A DNA stretch of 64,000 nt from Heloderma charlesbogerti (Eukaryota; Chordata; Lepidosauria; Squamata; Helodermatidae), in the NCBI GenBank assembly GCA_026122225.1, contig JANEZZ010002658.1, positions 1 to 64,000 of the forward strand. Reading direction: 5' to 3'. Made by a program: the position numbers and the translations under genes. A model generated the notes under the pieces. That model worked only from the letters and a program-made list of their open reading frames with translations. It did no database searches and was not told the DNA's origin. Shown one piece after another: positions 54,034-64,000 of this stretch. How positions within the stretch are numbered: position 1 is the first letter of the stretch; every line of letters starts with the position of its first letter.

Positions 54034-54711
54034 CTCAACAACATGACAAGTGAGAAGGATCTTGGAAGTGTCGATCACAAGCTGAATATGAGCCAACAAT
54101 GTGATGTGGCTGCAAAAAAGGCCAATGCTCTTTTGGGCTGCATTCATAGAAGCATAGCTTCCAAGTCCCGGGAAGTACTAGTTCCCCTCTACTCAGCACT
54201 GGTTAGGCCTCATCTGGAGTACTGTGTCCGGTTCTGGGCACCACACTTTAAGAAGGATGCAGACAAACTGGAGAGGGTTCAGAGGAGGGCAACAAAGATG
54301 ATCAGGGGACTGGAAACAAAGCCCTATGAAGAGAGACTGAAAGAACTGGGCATGTTTAGCCTTGAGAAGACTGAGGGGAGATGGGATAATGCTCTTCAAG
54401 TACTTGAAAGGCTGTCACAGAGCGGAAGGCCAGGATCTCTTCTCAATCCTCCCAGAGTGCAGGACACGGAATAATGGGCTCAAGTTACAGGATGCCAGAT
54501 TCTGGCTGAACATCAGGAAAAACGTCCTGACTGTTAGAGCAATACGACAATGGAGCCAATTACCTGGGGAGGCGGAGGGCTCTCCCGCACTGGAGGCCTT
54601 CAAGACGAGGCTGGACAGCCATCTGTCAGGGATGCTCTGGATTCCTTGAGCAGGGGGTTGGACTCGATGGCCTTGTAGGCCCCTTCCAAACCTACTGTTC
54701 TATGATTCTAG
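54034..54711 (+). mobile_element. CR1 LINE 3' end abutting the TRAPPC14 island
   Basis: Plus-strand ORF2 C-terminus (54043-54474, then 54362-54649 in another frame after a small deletion) and the 3' tail ending at ttctatgattcta, directly joined to the CpG island at 54712. Confidence 0.88.
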
Positions 54712-55860
54712 CCGGGATCCCCACGGCCGCTCCCCGGCAGGGCCCTCCCAGGGCCGAGAGCAGAGGGAGCCCAGGCCACGCCCCGGGGGGGGGGGCAGAG
54801 AAGCACCTGAGGGCCGACCCGCCGGGAAGCCCAACAGAGACCCCCCCCTCGGATCCTCGGCACGGGGTGGGCACATCAGGCCGGGGGGCGGGCTTTGCAG
54901 GGCGGGGAAGGGGCGGGGCGGCTGTTGTCCCCCTCCAGCCACGAGGGGGGCAGCGCGTGCCCCCCTTCCCCGCCTTCTCCCTCCTCCTTCCTCCTTCCTC
55001 CCCGGCTCGCTCCGCCCCGCAGCCGAGGCCGGCCCTCCTCCTCCCCCGCTGCAGCTGCCCCCCCGCGCGGGGGCCCCCTCCGGCGCCTTCCTCGCTCCTC
55101 CCCCTCCTCTGCTCTCCTCTCCTCCGCGCTGGCCGCCCTCCGCCGGGATCCCCCGGCCCGGAATTGGCCCCTGCCCCATCCCCGGGCCTCCCTCCCTCCG
55201 TTCTTCCTTCCTTCCTTCCTTCTTGAGCCTCCGTGCCCGTCCCAGGCTACGGCCTCCCCGCTCCGATGCTGGGCTCCTAGCCCGCCCCCCCGCAGCGCCT
55301 CTCGAAGCGGCCGCCAGAGCAGCCCCTCCGCCGACGCCCCTTCCCACTGATCCCCCGCAGCCCCCACGCCCCTCGGCCGCCCACTCCCGCCATGGAGTCC
55401 CAGTGCGACTACTTCATGTACTTTCCCGCGGTGCCCTTCCCGGGCCGGGAGGTGCTGCTGGGGGAGCCGGGCCGGTACCGGGCCCTCCCGCGGAGGAACC
55501 ACCTTTACCTGGGCGAGACGGTCCGCTTCCTGCTGGTGCTGCGCTGCCGCTCCGGGGGCGCGGGGGGCGCCCGTCCCCCGTGGGGGGAGCTGGCGGGCTC
55601 CCTCTCTGCCCTGGCCAGCGTCACCCCCGGGGGCGGCTTGGCCGGGGACGAGGCGGCGGCGCCCCTGGCGGGGGGCACGGAGGGAGACCCGGGGGACGGG
55701 GAGCGCCCCGCGGCCTGCGGCGGCGGGAGCCTCTTCCGGGCCTGCCGGGCCCTCCTGACCCACGGACACGGACCCCCAGGGAGGCCTGCCGCAGGGGTAA
55801 GGCCGGGCCAGGGCCGGGAGGGGCAGGGACTGAGCCCGAGCGGAGAGGCCCCCTGACACC
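54712..55860. promoter_or_regulatory. CpG island and promoter of TRAPPC14
   Basis: CpG-dense sequence starts exactly where a CR1 3' end stops (about 54711) and runs through TRAPPC14 exon 1. It contains a CTTCC tandem at about 55201-55224 and no clear TATA box. The 460-codon antisense frame 54876-56258 covers it but has no recognisable domain. Confidence 0.65.
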
Positions 55861-58800
55861 TTCCTGCCCTCCTGCCCGCGCAGGTGCCCATCCAAGAGCC
55901 CATTGTCTCCGCCGACGAGGTGATCTTCCCCCTCACCATTTCCTTGGACAGGTTGCCCCCCAGCACCCTCAAAGCCAAGGTAAGCCTCAGGGCGGGCAGA
56001 GTGGGCGGCCAGCGGTAGACCCCCCTGGGATGGGAGCCCCCACATGGCTGACCTCTCTTTCCTCAGATTGTGGTGACTGTTTGGAAGCGAGATCAAGAGA
56101 AAGCAGAGGTGCGGGAACGGGGCTACCTCAGCATCCTGCAGGATCGGGCCCCTTCCCAGACCTTCCGGGAGGAGCAGGGGGCCTTCAAGGCACAAGGTGA
56201 GCACCCAGCGGCTGCGCCCCATGCCCCCTAGCGTCCTTCTGCGTGGCAGGCAGAGCACCGGTCCAAGGGGCTCGACGTCCTGCGTGTGGGCCGCTTCTCA
56301 GCCCCCCTGGGGCTTGGGGTGACACTCTGACCTTTGACCCCCACAGTGAGCACCATACTGACCGTGCTCCCGCCGCCGGAGCTGAAGTGCCAGCAGCTCA
56401 GCGTTTCAGGGAAACACTTGGCGGTGCTGAAAGGTGTGTGGGGGGCAGGGGGAAACCCGTGTTTGGCCTCCGCACGGTTGGAGGAGGCCAGCCCGCGAGG
56501 GGGGGCGCACTGGAAAGGAAAGTCTGAGGCGCCCGAAGGCGGACCATGTGTGGAGCAGTTGGGATAGAGGCAAGTCTTGGGTGCCTCTCTGTCTTCTGGG
56601 GATCTGCCTTTCCCTGCCCCTCCCTTCCTGGAGGCAGCTGCGTGCCCACCCTGCCCAATAAAACATGGGAGCATTCATCAGCATGGGCCACATCCTGCAC
56701 AAGCTGAACTGGGGGGCTGCTGCTGCTGGAAGGCAGTTGGGGAGGTGCATGTGGGAGAAAAGGCACGCAGCCTCCCATCTTTTCCACATCATCTCCTTGG
56801 AGGATCGGACCTCACTCCATCCCCCTTTTTTGTGTATGCCCCTTCCCCAGTTTTGAATGCAGCCTCCCAGGAAGAGCTCTCCGTGTGGGACGTGCGAATC
56901 CTTCCCAATTTTAATGCCAGTTACCTTCCCATGATGCCCGATGGGTCTGTCTTGCTAGTTGACGACGTCTGGTAAGGAAAACGTGGATGGTGGGCGGTCA
57001 GAAATGGGGAAGGCGTGGCAGCCTCATGGTCGGCATGCCCACTCGCTGGCCCTCATGGCCTGGAAAGACCTCACTCTGAGGTCTCAAAGACCCTCCGTTA
57101 TTCTGGGCGCTCCAAATAGGCCCCCGCCTTTTTTTAAAACAGCGGCAGTAATACGCGCCCGTTCCCCTTCCCTCTGCCCAGTTTTCTCCAAGCCCGAGCG
57201 TGTTGAGGCGGGGTTCCGCTGCGGGACTTTGCCTCTCCGTGGCATGCTGCTTGGGAGGACGCAGCCCTCGCTTCTCTGGAGGAGCCCACTGCACGGCTGT
57301 GGCCATAGCAGCCCCTACTCCTGCCACGCCTCCAGCATAGCTGGCCGTGGCGTGCTGAGCACCTATGGGGAACCCATCCCTTCCCTCGACCGTAGCGCTG
57401 CACTGGCTGCAGCGTGAAGCTGGAGCGCCCCAACGTTGCTGTGGAGGCAGAGGGAGCAGGTCTGGGTAGAGTGGGGCAGAGCCCCAGAGCGCCTCCCTGC
57501 AGGCCTTCCAGGTGGCGGTGTGAAGCGTGCTCTCGCTCTCGATGCAAACTGGGGCACTCGGCTGGCCTGTGTGCAAACTCCCCTCATTGGCTGCCCTGGG
57601 TTGAACACAGGGCATCGGGGAGGAACGGGAACAGTGTCTGGGGATGTTGGGGGGAGGCTTTCCTCCACAGCTCACCCCTCTCACCCCACCGCCCTGCAGC
57701 CACCAGTCAGGCGAAGTATCCATGGCTTCGTTTTGCCGCGTTCCCTCTGCAACCTCGGCTTGCCCCTGCGCCCTCCGTGCTCTTGAAGAGCAGAACTTCC
57801 TCTTCCAGTTGCAGGCGCCGGAGCAGCCCCCTGACAGCACCAAGGAGGTGAGGGTCACAAGGACCTGGCTGCCATACCAAAGGAGCTTGGCGGGGCTCCT
57901 CTTGCTCCGCGGGACAAGGCCTGCTGCCCCCACAGGCCCTGCAGAGGGGAGAGGCTGCAGCTGGTTGGGGAGGGAGCCACGGGCTGTCCCCTGACAGCAG
58001 CGAGTGGGCCGGGCGGGGTGGGGAGGCTGGAAAAGGCAGTTGGGAGGCAGTGCCTGGGCCAGCGGGTCTGTCGATTATTCTTGCCTGCCACTCACAGGGC
58101 CTTGAGGTCCCTCTCATCGCAGTGGTACAGTGGTCGACTCCCAAGCTGCCATTCACCACAAGCATCTACACTCATTACAGGTGAGGGTCCCTCTGCTCTT
58201 GGCTGCCCCCAGCACCTCCCCCAACGCCCATGCGGGGAACGAGCCCCCTGTTTGGCAGCTGCTGCTCAGGCCGCAGTAAGATGACCGGTGAGCAGTCCAA
58301 GTCCCTCCCCACCCCCCGGGAAATGCAGACAACATGTCACAGGAAAGGCCATGAGGGAGGGATACTGCAACTGAAAAGCCAGGTTGGGTATATGGGCCAC
58401 CAACGCAGTGGGGAACCCAGCCCCCCTTTGCTCTTGGTGCTATGTTGGGTGAAAGTCTCTCCAGACTGGGGTGATGGACCTCAACAGGGCAAATGCAGTT
58501 CAGTGTAAATGATGCATGAGCCAGCATGATGCAGCGGCTAGAGCGTTGGACTGGGAGTGGGGAGAGCTGGGTTCTCGTCCCCACTTGGCCATGGAAGCTC
58601 ACTGGGTGACTTTGGGCTTGTCACAGACGCTCAGCCCAACCTACCTCACAGTGTGGTTGTTGTGAGGATAACATGGAGGAGGGTTATGTACGCCGCCTTG
58701 GGTTCCTTAAGGAGGAAAAATGGTGGGACATACGTAAATGTAATACATAAAAAATAAATTTGGGGGCAAAAACATCCAACTTCACATAAATGTTGATGGG

Positions 58801-61800
58801 GTCTGAGCTGGTGGTGACTGACCGACCAGGTAAGGGATCTTGTGGTTGTGGTGGACAGCTTGATGGAAACAGAGACCCAGTGTGCAACCACTGAAAAAGG
58901 CAGCTTCCATGTTAGGCATAATTAGGAAAGGAATTGAAAACAAAACTGCCAATATCGTACTGCCTTTATACAAATCTGTGGTGTGACCACAATTGGAGTA
59001 CTGTGTACAGTTCTGATCACCGCACCTTAAAAAGAATATTACGCAGCTGGAAGAGGGGCAGAAAATAACAACTAAAATGATCCAGGGGCTGGCAACTCCC
59101 CTGTGAGGAAAGGTTGCAGTGTCTAGGACTGTTTTGTTTAGGAAAAAAAGCAAGTAAAGAGAGATGTGATAGATGTGTACAAAATTATACCTGGAGTGGA
59201 GAAAGTGGATACAAGTTTTTCATCCTCTCCAATAATGCTAGAACCCAAACGGTCCTCCCATGAAGCTGATTTGTGGGAGATTCAGGACAGACAAAAGGAA
59301 GGACTCCTTCACACAGCAGAGAGTTCAACTATGGAATTTGCTACCCCAAGATGTAGTGATGGCTGCCAACTTGGATGGCTTTAAAAGGGGGTTAGACAAA
59401 TTCCTGGAGGAGAAGGCTGTCAATGGCTACTAGTCCTGATGGCTACATACTATCTCTAGTATCAGAGGCAGAATGCCCCTCAGGACCACTCACTGGAGAA
59501 CACAAGTGGGAGGGTGCTGTTGTGCTCCTATCCTGCTTTGTGGGGGGGCCTGAGAGCCTTTGGTCTGATCCAGCACAGCTTTTCTTATGTTCTTGCCTTT
59601 GCATGGCTAAAATGAAGGGCTAAAATGGCGGTCCAGTGGCTCCTTTGCAGAATCTGAACCCCAGCGGGACTACAGGAGCCCTAGTGCTCGATGCAGCGCT
59701 TGCGGCCGGGGCCAATGACGCAGGGCTGCTTCTCCAGCCCTGTTGGTGGACAGGCCCAGCACATGCCCAGAGGCACCTCGCCTTCCCCATAACTGTCCCT
59801 TTGGCCTTGGCCTTCTGTCTTTTACACACCCACAAACCGTCCTTTGGCTGAGTGAGGCAGCATTTTCCAGGTGTAGCTGGAGGTGTTCCTGCTGCTTCAG
59901 CAGAGGCATCCAAGGGCAAGAGGCCACGCTTCAGCTGGGGATGGGCGCGTTGTGTCTTCTGTACTCTCAGCTCTGCTAATGTGGGTGCTTCCCCCGCCCT
60001 GCTCCCCGGCGCATGGCCGGGCCTGAGAACTGCAGAAATGGAAAGTGTCACTTGGTTAACGGAGACACTGGATTAATGCAGCCCTTAGTCGAAACCTTAA
60101 AAGGAGGGCTTGTGATTGGTGCTGGTGAAACCTCTGAACAATCCAGATAAGAGGAGGAGCAGCCACCCCTCAGAAGGCGCCAGTCGTGTGAGATCTGTGC
60201 CCCCACTGTGATGAGGATGTCAAAGAGCAGGGGACCCACTGGAATTGGCATGACCCCATCCAAGGCATACATTTTGCGTTTCTGTTAAAGATTCAGACTT
60301 TGGCCCCGATTCCTTCAGTTGTGTGCTGCCCCTCCCCTTGCATTCACACAGTCATCGCAGAAACGGTGCCTGGCGCCTGGCACGCTCCAGAAACTGTCCT
60401 GTCCCTCCCCACGCGTCTCTCTCATTCCCCTCAGGCTGCCAAGCATCCGCCTGGCCCGTCCCCGGTTCGTGATGACAGCAGAATGCGAGTCGCCTGTCGC
60501 TGCGCAGCGCCGCTTCACGGTCACCTACACCCTCATCAACAACCTGCAGGACTTCCTGGCCGTGCGCTTGGTGTGGACGCCGGAAAGTGCCACTGCTGGT
60601 GAGTGGCCAGGGGGGTGTGCTGTGGTGAGGGTGCTGGCATTGGGGGAGGAGTCTGCCACTCTTCGCCTGCCAAGATGGGGGTGGGATGAGCATGAGCAGG
60701 ACCTGTCTGAGAAAACCTGGATTTATTTGGGGCCACTGGCTGTGCTAGTGAGAAACAAAGCCTCCCCGGGGTGAGATGGGCAACTTTCACTGCCAGGGGA
60801 TTGGGGAGGGGAGCACACAAGAAGGGGGCAGCTGTGCCACCATGCTGCCTGTGGGCTTGTTTAGGGCCTGGGCGTGGGGGGTGCCTTTGCTCTGGCTCCA
60901 GGAGGACGGTGCCTGCCCCCTTTTGCTGAGTGCCATGTTCTGCCTCTGGACCCCCCGCAGGCAAGAAGCTGTCCTCTGAAGAACAGCGTGCTATTCAAGA
61001 CACTCAGGACGCCATTGTCTGCCACACGCCCCTCAACAACTTGGGATTCTCCCACAAGGGCAGTGCCCGCACGTTCCGTGTCACGTTCCAGGCCCTGCGT
61101 GCTGGCTTATACGAGGTAACACCACCATGTGCAGACACATACAAACCTCTGGGCTCTTGGGGCCCCTGTCCTTGGCAGCTGGGTGTCCCCCTTGCTCCAA
61201 CTTCCTGCCTCAGGCCGGCAACTGGGCAGCTCCAATTCCCATAGCTGAAGGGGGCTTTTTGGCAATAGCCAGGAGGCCTTGCCAGCTTTCTGTGCAACCT
61301 CCCTACACTGGGCAGACCGGAGCATGGCCAGGAGGGTTTCAGGTGTCTGGAAGGGGCGATTCAGGCTGTGTCAGTTGCTGAAAGGGGGGCTTGCAAAAGC
61401 ATTCCTTAGGGCCCACAACTTGCACTGCTTCAGGGTGCTGCTGAACACCCCAGAAAACCTTTCTGAACATTGGAAACAGCTTCACCTCCCAAGCTCTCCC
61501 TGCCAAAGGAAGCGGCCTCTCCCACCCCACAAGGCTGTTGTGAATGGCAATTTCGGGACTGTATTGCCCTGACAGCAGCTGTCGGCTGGGCTGGGCAAAG
61601 ATGGAAACGGGGAGATAACCAGACTGTCTCAATCTCTCTCTTGTTCCCACCCCGCAAAGCTGTCTCAGCACATGAAGCTGAAGCTGCAATTCACTGCAAG
61701 CGTCTCCAACCCTCCCCCAGAAGCTCGTCCCATCTCACGCAAGAGCAGCCCTGGCAGCCCTGCGGTCCGAGAGCTGGTGGAGCGCCACCAGGCCAGTCTG

Positions 61801-62126
61801 GGCCGATCCCAGAGCTTCTCCCACCAGCAGCCGGCACGGGGGCACCTCATGAGGTAGGGGCTTTGCAGGGGAGAAGGACAAGGGCCTGCCCCTGCCTTTT
61901 GGGGAGTGGGGAGCAGTGGGGGGAGACTGGCTGAACCCTCAGATGTCTCTCTTTCTCTTTGCTCCTCAACAGGTCTGGTAGCGTCATGGAGCGCAGAGCC
62001 ATCACTCCCCCCGTGGGCTCTCCGGTGGGCCGCCCCCTTTACCTGCCCCCTGACAAGGCAGCTCTCTCCCTTGACAAAATCGCCAAACGGGAGTGCAAAG
62101 TGCTGGTGATTGCTCCTGTCACGTAA
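55392..62126 (+). CDS. TRAPPC14: Trafficking protein particle complex subunit 14 (C7orf43/MAP11)
   Basis: Subunit of the TRAPPII tethering complex, linked in the literature to delivery of Rabin8 vesicles during ciliogenesis and to microtubules. Exons are 55392-55796, 55884-55979, 56067-56196, 56347-56433, 56851-56971, 57700-57847, 58098-58180, 60435-60598, 60961-61115, 61660-61853 and 61973-62126. All have GT-AG ends and the phases close to 1737 nt (578 aa), close to the human length. Recognisable segments are MESQCDYFMYFPAVP, GRYRALPRRNHLYLGETVRF, EEPIVS-like QEPIVSADEVIFPL, KIVVTVWKR, DVRILPNFNASYLP, SGEVSMASFCR, TPKLPFTTSIYTHYR, TYTLINNLQDFLAVRLVW, CHTPLNNLGFS, HMKLKLQFTASVS, a serine-rich ERHQASLGRSQSFSHQQ, and a C-terminal SLDKIAKRECKVLV. 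The start lies in a CpG island. Residues about 60-120 are Gly/Ala-rich and fast-evolving, as in orthologs. Intron 7 carries a SINE and an old CR1. Confidence 0.95.
58519..58763 (+). mobile_element. tRNA-derived SINE in TRAPPC14 intron 7
   Basis: Head gcagcggctagagcgttgga (A box) and gggttctcgtccccac (B box), core cactgggtgactttgggctt, and tail gccgccttgggttccttaag ending in aaaataaa. Same family as 37381-37637. Confidence 0.82.
58790..59605 (+). mobile_element. Older CR1 subfamily 3' end in TRAPPC14 intron 7
   Basis: Diverged ORF2 C-terminus (gtgaccacaattggagtact, gagattcaggacagacaaaa, tggatggctttaaaaggggg) and the terminus ggtctgatccagcacagctt ttcttatgttcttg. Interruptions and stops throughout. 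Confidence 0.82.
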
Positions 62127-63085
62127 TGGGGGAGGAAATCCCACCCCCTTTCCCCGCTCCCCCAGACAGAGGTGCTGCGCATCCTCCCTGGCAAGAGAAC
62201 AACATCCCTTCCCTTGTGGAATGCCCCTTTGCTGCCACCCGCAATCACCCCTCTGCCCAGCATGTGTCCCCAACCACTCCATGTGTCCCCAACCACTCAG
62301 CCACAGCATGTGTCCCCCGCGTGTGCCAGGCAGATTCACTGCTGCCCACAAGGGCACCACTGAATCTTGCAGGGCTGCCCCCTCCCCTCCCCACCGTCCC
62401 CCTTCCCTTACAAGAGGGGCTCAGAGTGGGGCTCTCTGCTCGGAATTTCCCCCCACGGTGCCATCCCCACTGCCCCAGTGGCTGCCCCTGCTGCAGCCCT
62501 GCTCTCCACCCATCCTCTGGGCTTTGAACAGGAACAGGCATCAAAAGGGAGACGCTCCTTCGCCCCACTTTTAGCCCAGGGGGCAGGGGGGTGCTGGAAC
62601 CAGATTCCCGTTTCCTTCACTCTCCCTCTGACTGCGAAGGAGGCCAGGCCCCAAAGCCAAGTGGGAGGGGGGCAGTTTCCTCCTCTTTGCTCCCCCCCCC
62701 CATTGTCCCAAGGCAGAAGGAGCAGTTGCTGCTGCTACAACCTGGAGACATTGAATGATGGACTGCTATGCTGCCTCCTGCTGGCAGAGCAGCCCCTTCA
62801 CCGCTGGAGGTCCTGGGCAGGTTCCCCATCACACTTCCTAAGTCTGGGAACAGGATTCCTGTCGCCCTGGCTGGGCATGCAGCCGCCCCGCTGGAAGCTG
62901 CGCCTTCAATGCAGGGGTGAGCAGGGCAAGGCATGGCCAGCCCCCTCCGCCATCTCAGGCCACAGTGCCCCCATTGCACTTTATCTAGTTTTTGTTATTT
63001 ATTTATTTTTTATTTGCCTCCAAGCAGCTCCAACTTTGTGTGTGTGAATGTATGTTTGTGAATAAACTGTGCTGGCTGGAAACTG
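62127..63085 (+). other. TRAPPC14: TRAPPC14 3' UTR
   Basis: No reading frame is supported after the TAA at 62124-62126. The stretch is C-rich, then has an AU-rich patch with repeated ATTTATTT near 62995-63011, and a poly(A) signal AATAAA at 63061-63066. GT-rich sequence (gagctggttgtgg) follows about 25-40 bases later, as expected for a cleavage site near 63085. The exact end is inferred. Confidence 0.7.
63061..63066 (+). terminator. Poly(A) signal AATAAA of TRAPPC14
   Basis: Canonical hexamer followed by GT-rich downstream sequence, about 935 bases after the stop codon. It is the only canonical hexamer I found between the stop codon and the next repeat. Confidence 0.7.
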
Positions 63086-63486
63086 GGCTGAGCTGGTTGT
63101 GGAGCCTTCTCTTGTGGTTGTGGAGACAGTGGAGGCTGAGGGCCATGCTGGGGCTGGACAGGGAAGGGTCAGATAACAGTCCCACCAGCCTGGCCTCATT
63201 TATCTCCCCCCACCACACAGGAGGAGGGTAGTCTTTTTTTTCATACCAATGACCCAAAGCACACACAATGCCTTTTTACTCTGGAGTAAGCACAGGGGTC
63301 CTGATCTGGACTGAAACCCAAGCGTGGAGGAACGGGGGCTTTAACTCTTCCCCCTGCACACCCCTCTATTGCAGGGGCTCACACCTGCAAAAGATATTAT
63401 CAAATAGTGATCTCTTTGCGTAATGGATCGCTATTTGGCAAGATAAAGTACAGGTGCAAAGGAGTCCTAATTGAGCTAGACCCCTG

Positions 63487-63541
63487 CATTTGTTGTTGTT
63501 GTTCAGTTGTTAAGTCGTGTTCGACTCTTCGTGACCCCATG
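63487..63541 (-). mobile_element. BovB 3' terminus
   Basis: Minus-strand ttgttgttcagttgttaagt followed by cgactcttcgtgaccccatg, the BovB 3' end. Confidence 0.75.
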
Positions 63542-63565
63542 GACATTTACACTAGAATAAAAAGA

Positions 63566-63621
63566 CAAGATGGGGGATACGTGGTTCAACAACACTACAA
63601 GCGAGAAGGATCTTGGAATTG
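63566..63621 (+). mobile_element. Short CR1 ORF2 fragment
   Basis: Plus-strand caagatgggggatacgtggt to gatcttggaattgtt, a stub of the MGDTWFNNTTSEKDLGIV segment. Confidence 0.75.
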
Positions 63622-63623
63622 TT

Positions 63624-64000
63624 CATAGAATCATAGAATAGTAGGGTTGGAAGGGGCCTACAAGGCCATCGAGTCCAACCCCCTGCTCAATGCAGGAATC
63701 CAAGGCAGAGCATCCCTGGCAGATGGCTGTCCAGCCTCGTCTTGAACGCCTCCAGTGTGGGAGAGCCCACCACCTCCCTAGGGAATGGGTTCCATTGTAT
63801 TGCTCTAACAGTCAGAAAGTTTTTCCTGATGTTCAGCCGGAATCTGGCTTCCTGTAACTTGAGCCCATTATTCCGTGTCCTGCACTCTGGGATGATCAAG
63901 AAGAGACCTTGGCCTTCTTCTCTGTGACAACCTTTCAAGTACTGGAAGAGTGCTATCATATCTCCCCTCAGTCTTCTCTTCTCAAGGCTAAACATGCCCA
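63624..64000 (-). mobile_element. CR1 LINE 3' end, running off the window
   Basis: Minus-strand CR1 tail and C-terminus ([20 protein letters not shown]) continuing past 64000; it starts within the CR1 stub above. Confidence 0.88.

Noticed and set aside
54876..56258. 460-codon minus-strand open frame
   Set aside because: It is antisense to the TRAPPC14 exons and promoter. The real exons on the plus strand explain the region, and the frame is a GC-rich shadow.

Overview
The window is vertebrate nuclear DNA, most likely from a squamate reptile (a lizard or close relative). Three split genes with GT-AG introns and CpG-island promoters sit in a dense field of retroelements. The mixture is many young CR1 copies, a BovB LINE, L2 tails, an ACCTTT-tailed SINE of Sauria type and endogenous-retrovirus LTRs. 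Nothing prokaryotic is present.

Host genes: (1) 1311-8331, minus strand, is the 5' part of a glypican (exons 1-6, 335 codons), called GPC2 from sequence and neighbours; its 3' exons lie beyond position 1. (2) 45526-49506, plus strand, is GAL3ST4, a Golgi galactose-3-O-sulfotransferase with three coding exons (421 aa). (3) 55392-62126, plus strand, is TRAPPC14 (C7orf43/MAP11) with eleven exons (578 aa), followed by a 3' UTR and AATAAA at 63061. Exon joins were phased by hand and every reading frame closes. The trio matches the human 7q22.1 neighbourhood. GPC2 and GAL3ST4 are head to head here, whereas I recall them as tandem in human.

Layout: 1-8.3 kb GPC2; 7.6-10.25 kb two adjoining CpG-rich blocks; 10.25-42 kb a roughly 32 kb repeat-filled gap (CR1, BovB, L2, L1 ORF1, a retroviral integrase remnant, LTR, SINEs, a foldback element, tandem repeats); 42.1-44.7 kb the GAL3ST4 CpG island; 45.5-49.5 kb GAL3ST4; 49.5-54.7 kb repeats; 54.7-55.9 kb the TRAPPC14 CpG island; 55.4-63.1 kb TRAPPC14; 63.5-64 kb repeats.

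The gene products do not form a pathway. One is a cell-surface proteoglycan core, one a Golgi sulfotransferase, and one a trafficking-complex subunit. The most unusual structure is in the gap: a 1199-bp segment spanning a CR1/BovB junction occurs twice in opposite orientation (17481-18679 and 39974-41172), with equal length and apparently identical sequence. Other notable items are a roughly 415-bp element built of successive hairpins with terminal inverted repeats (26175-26590), complementary internal deletions in two adjacent CR1 copies (11341-16085), and a twin-priming-like CR1 inversion (23050-24262).
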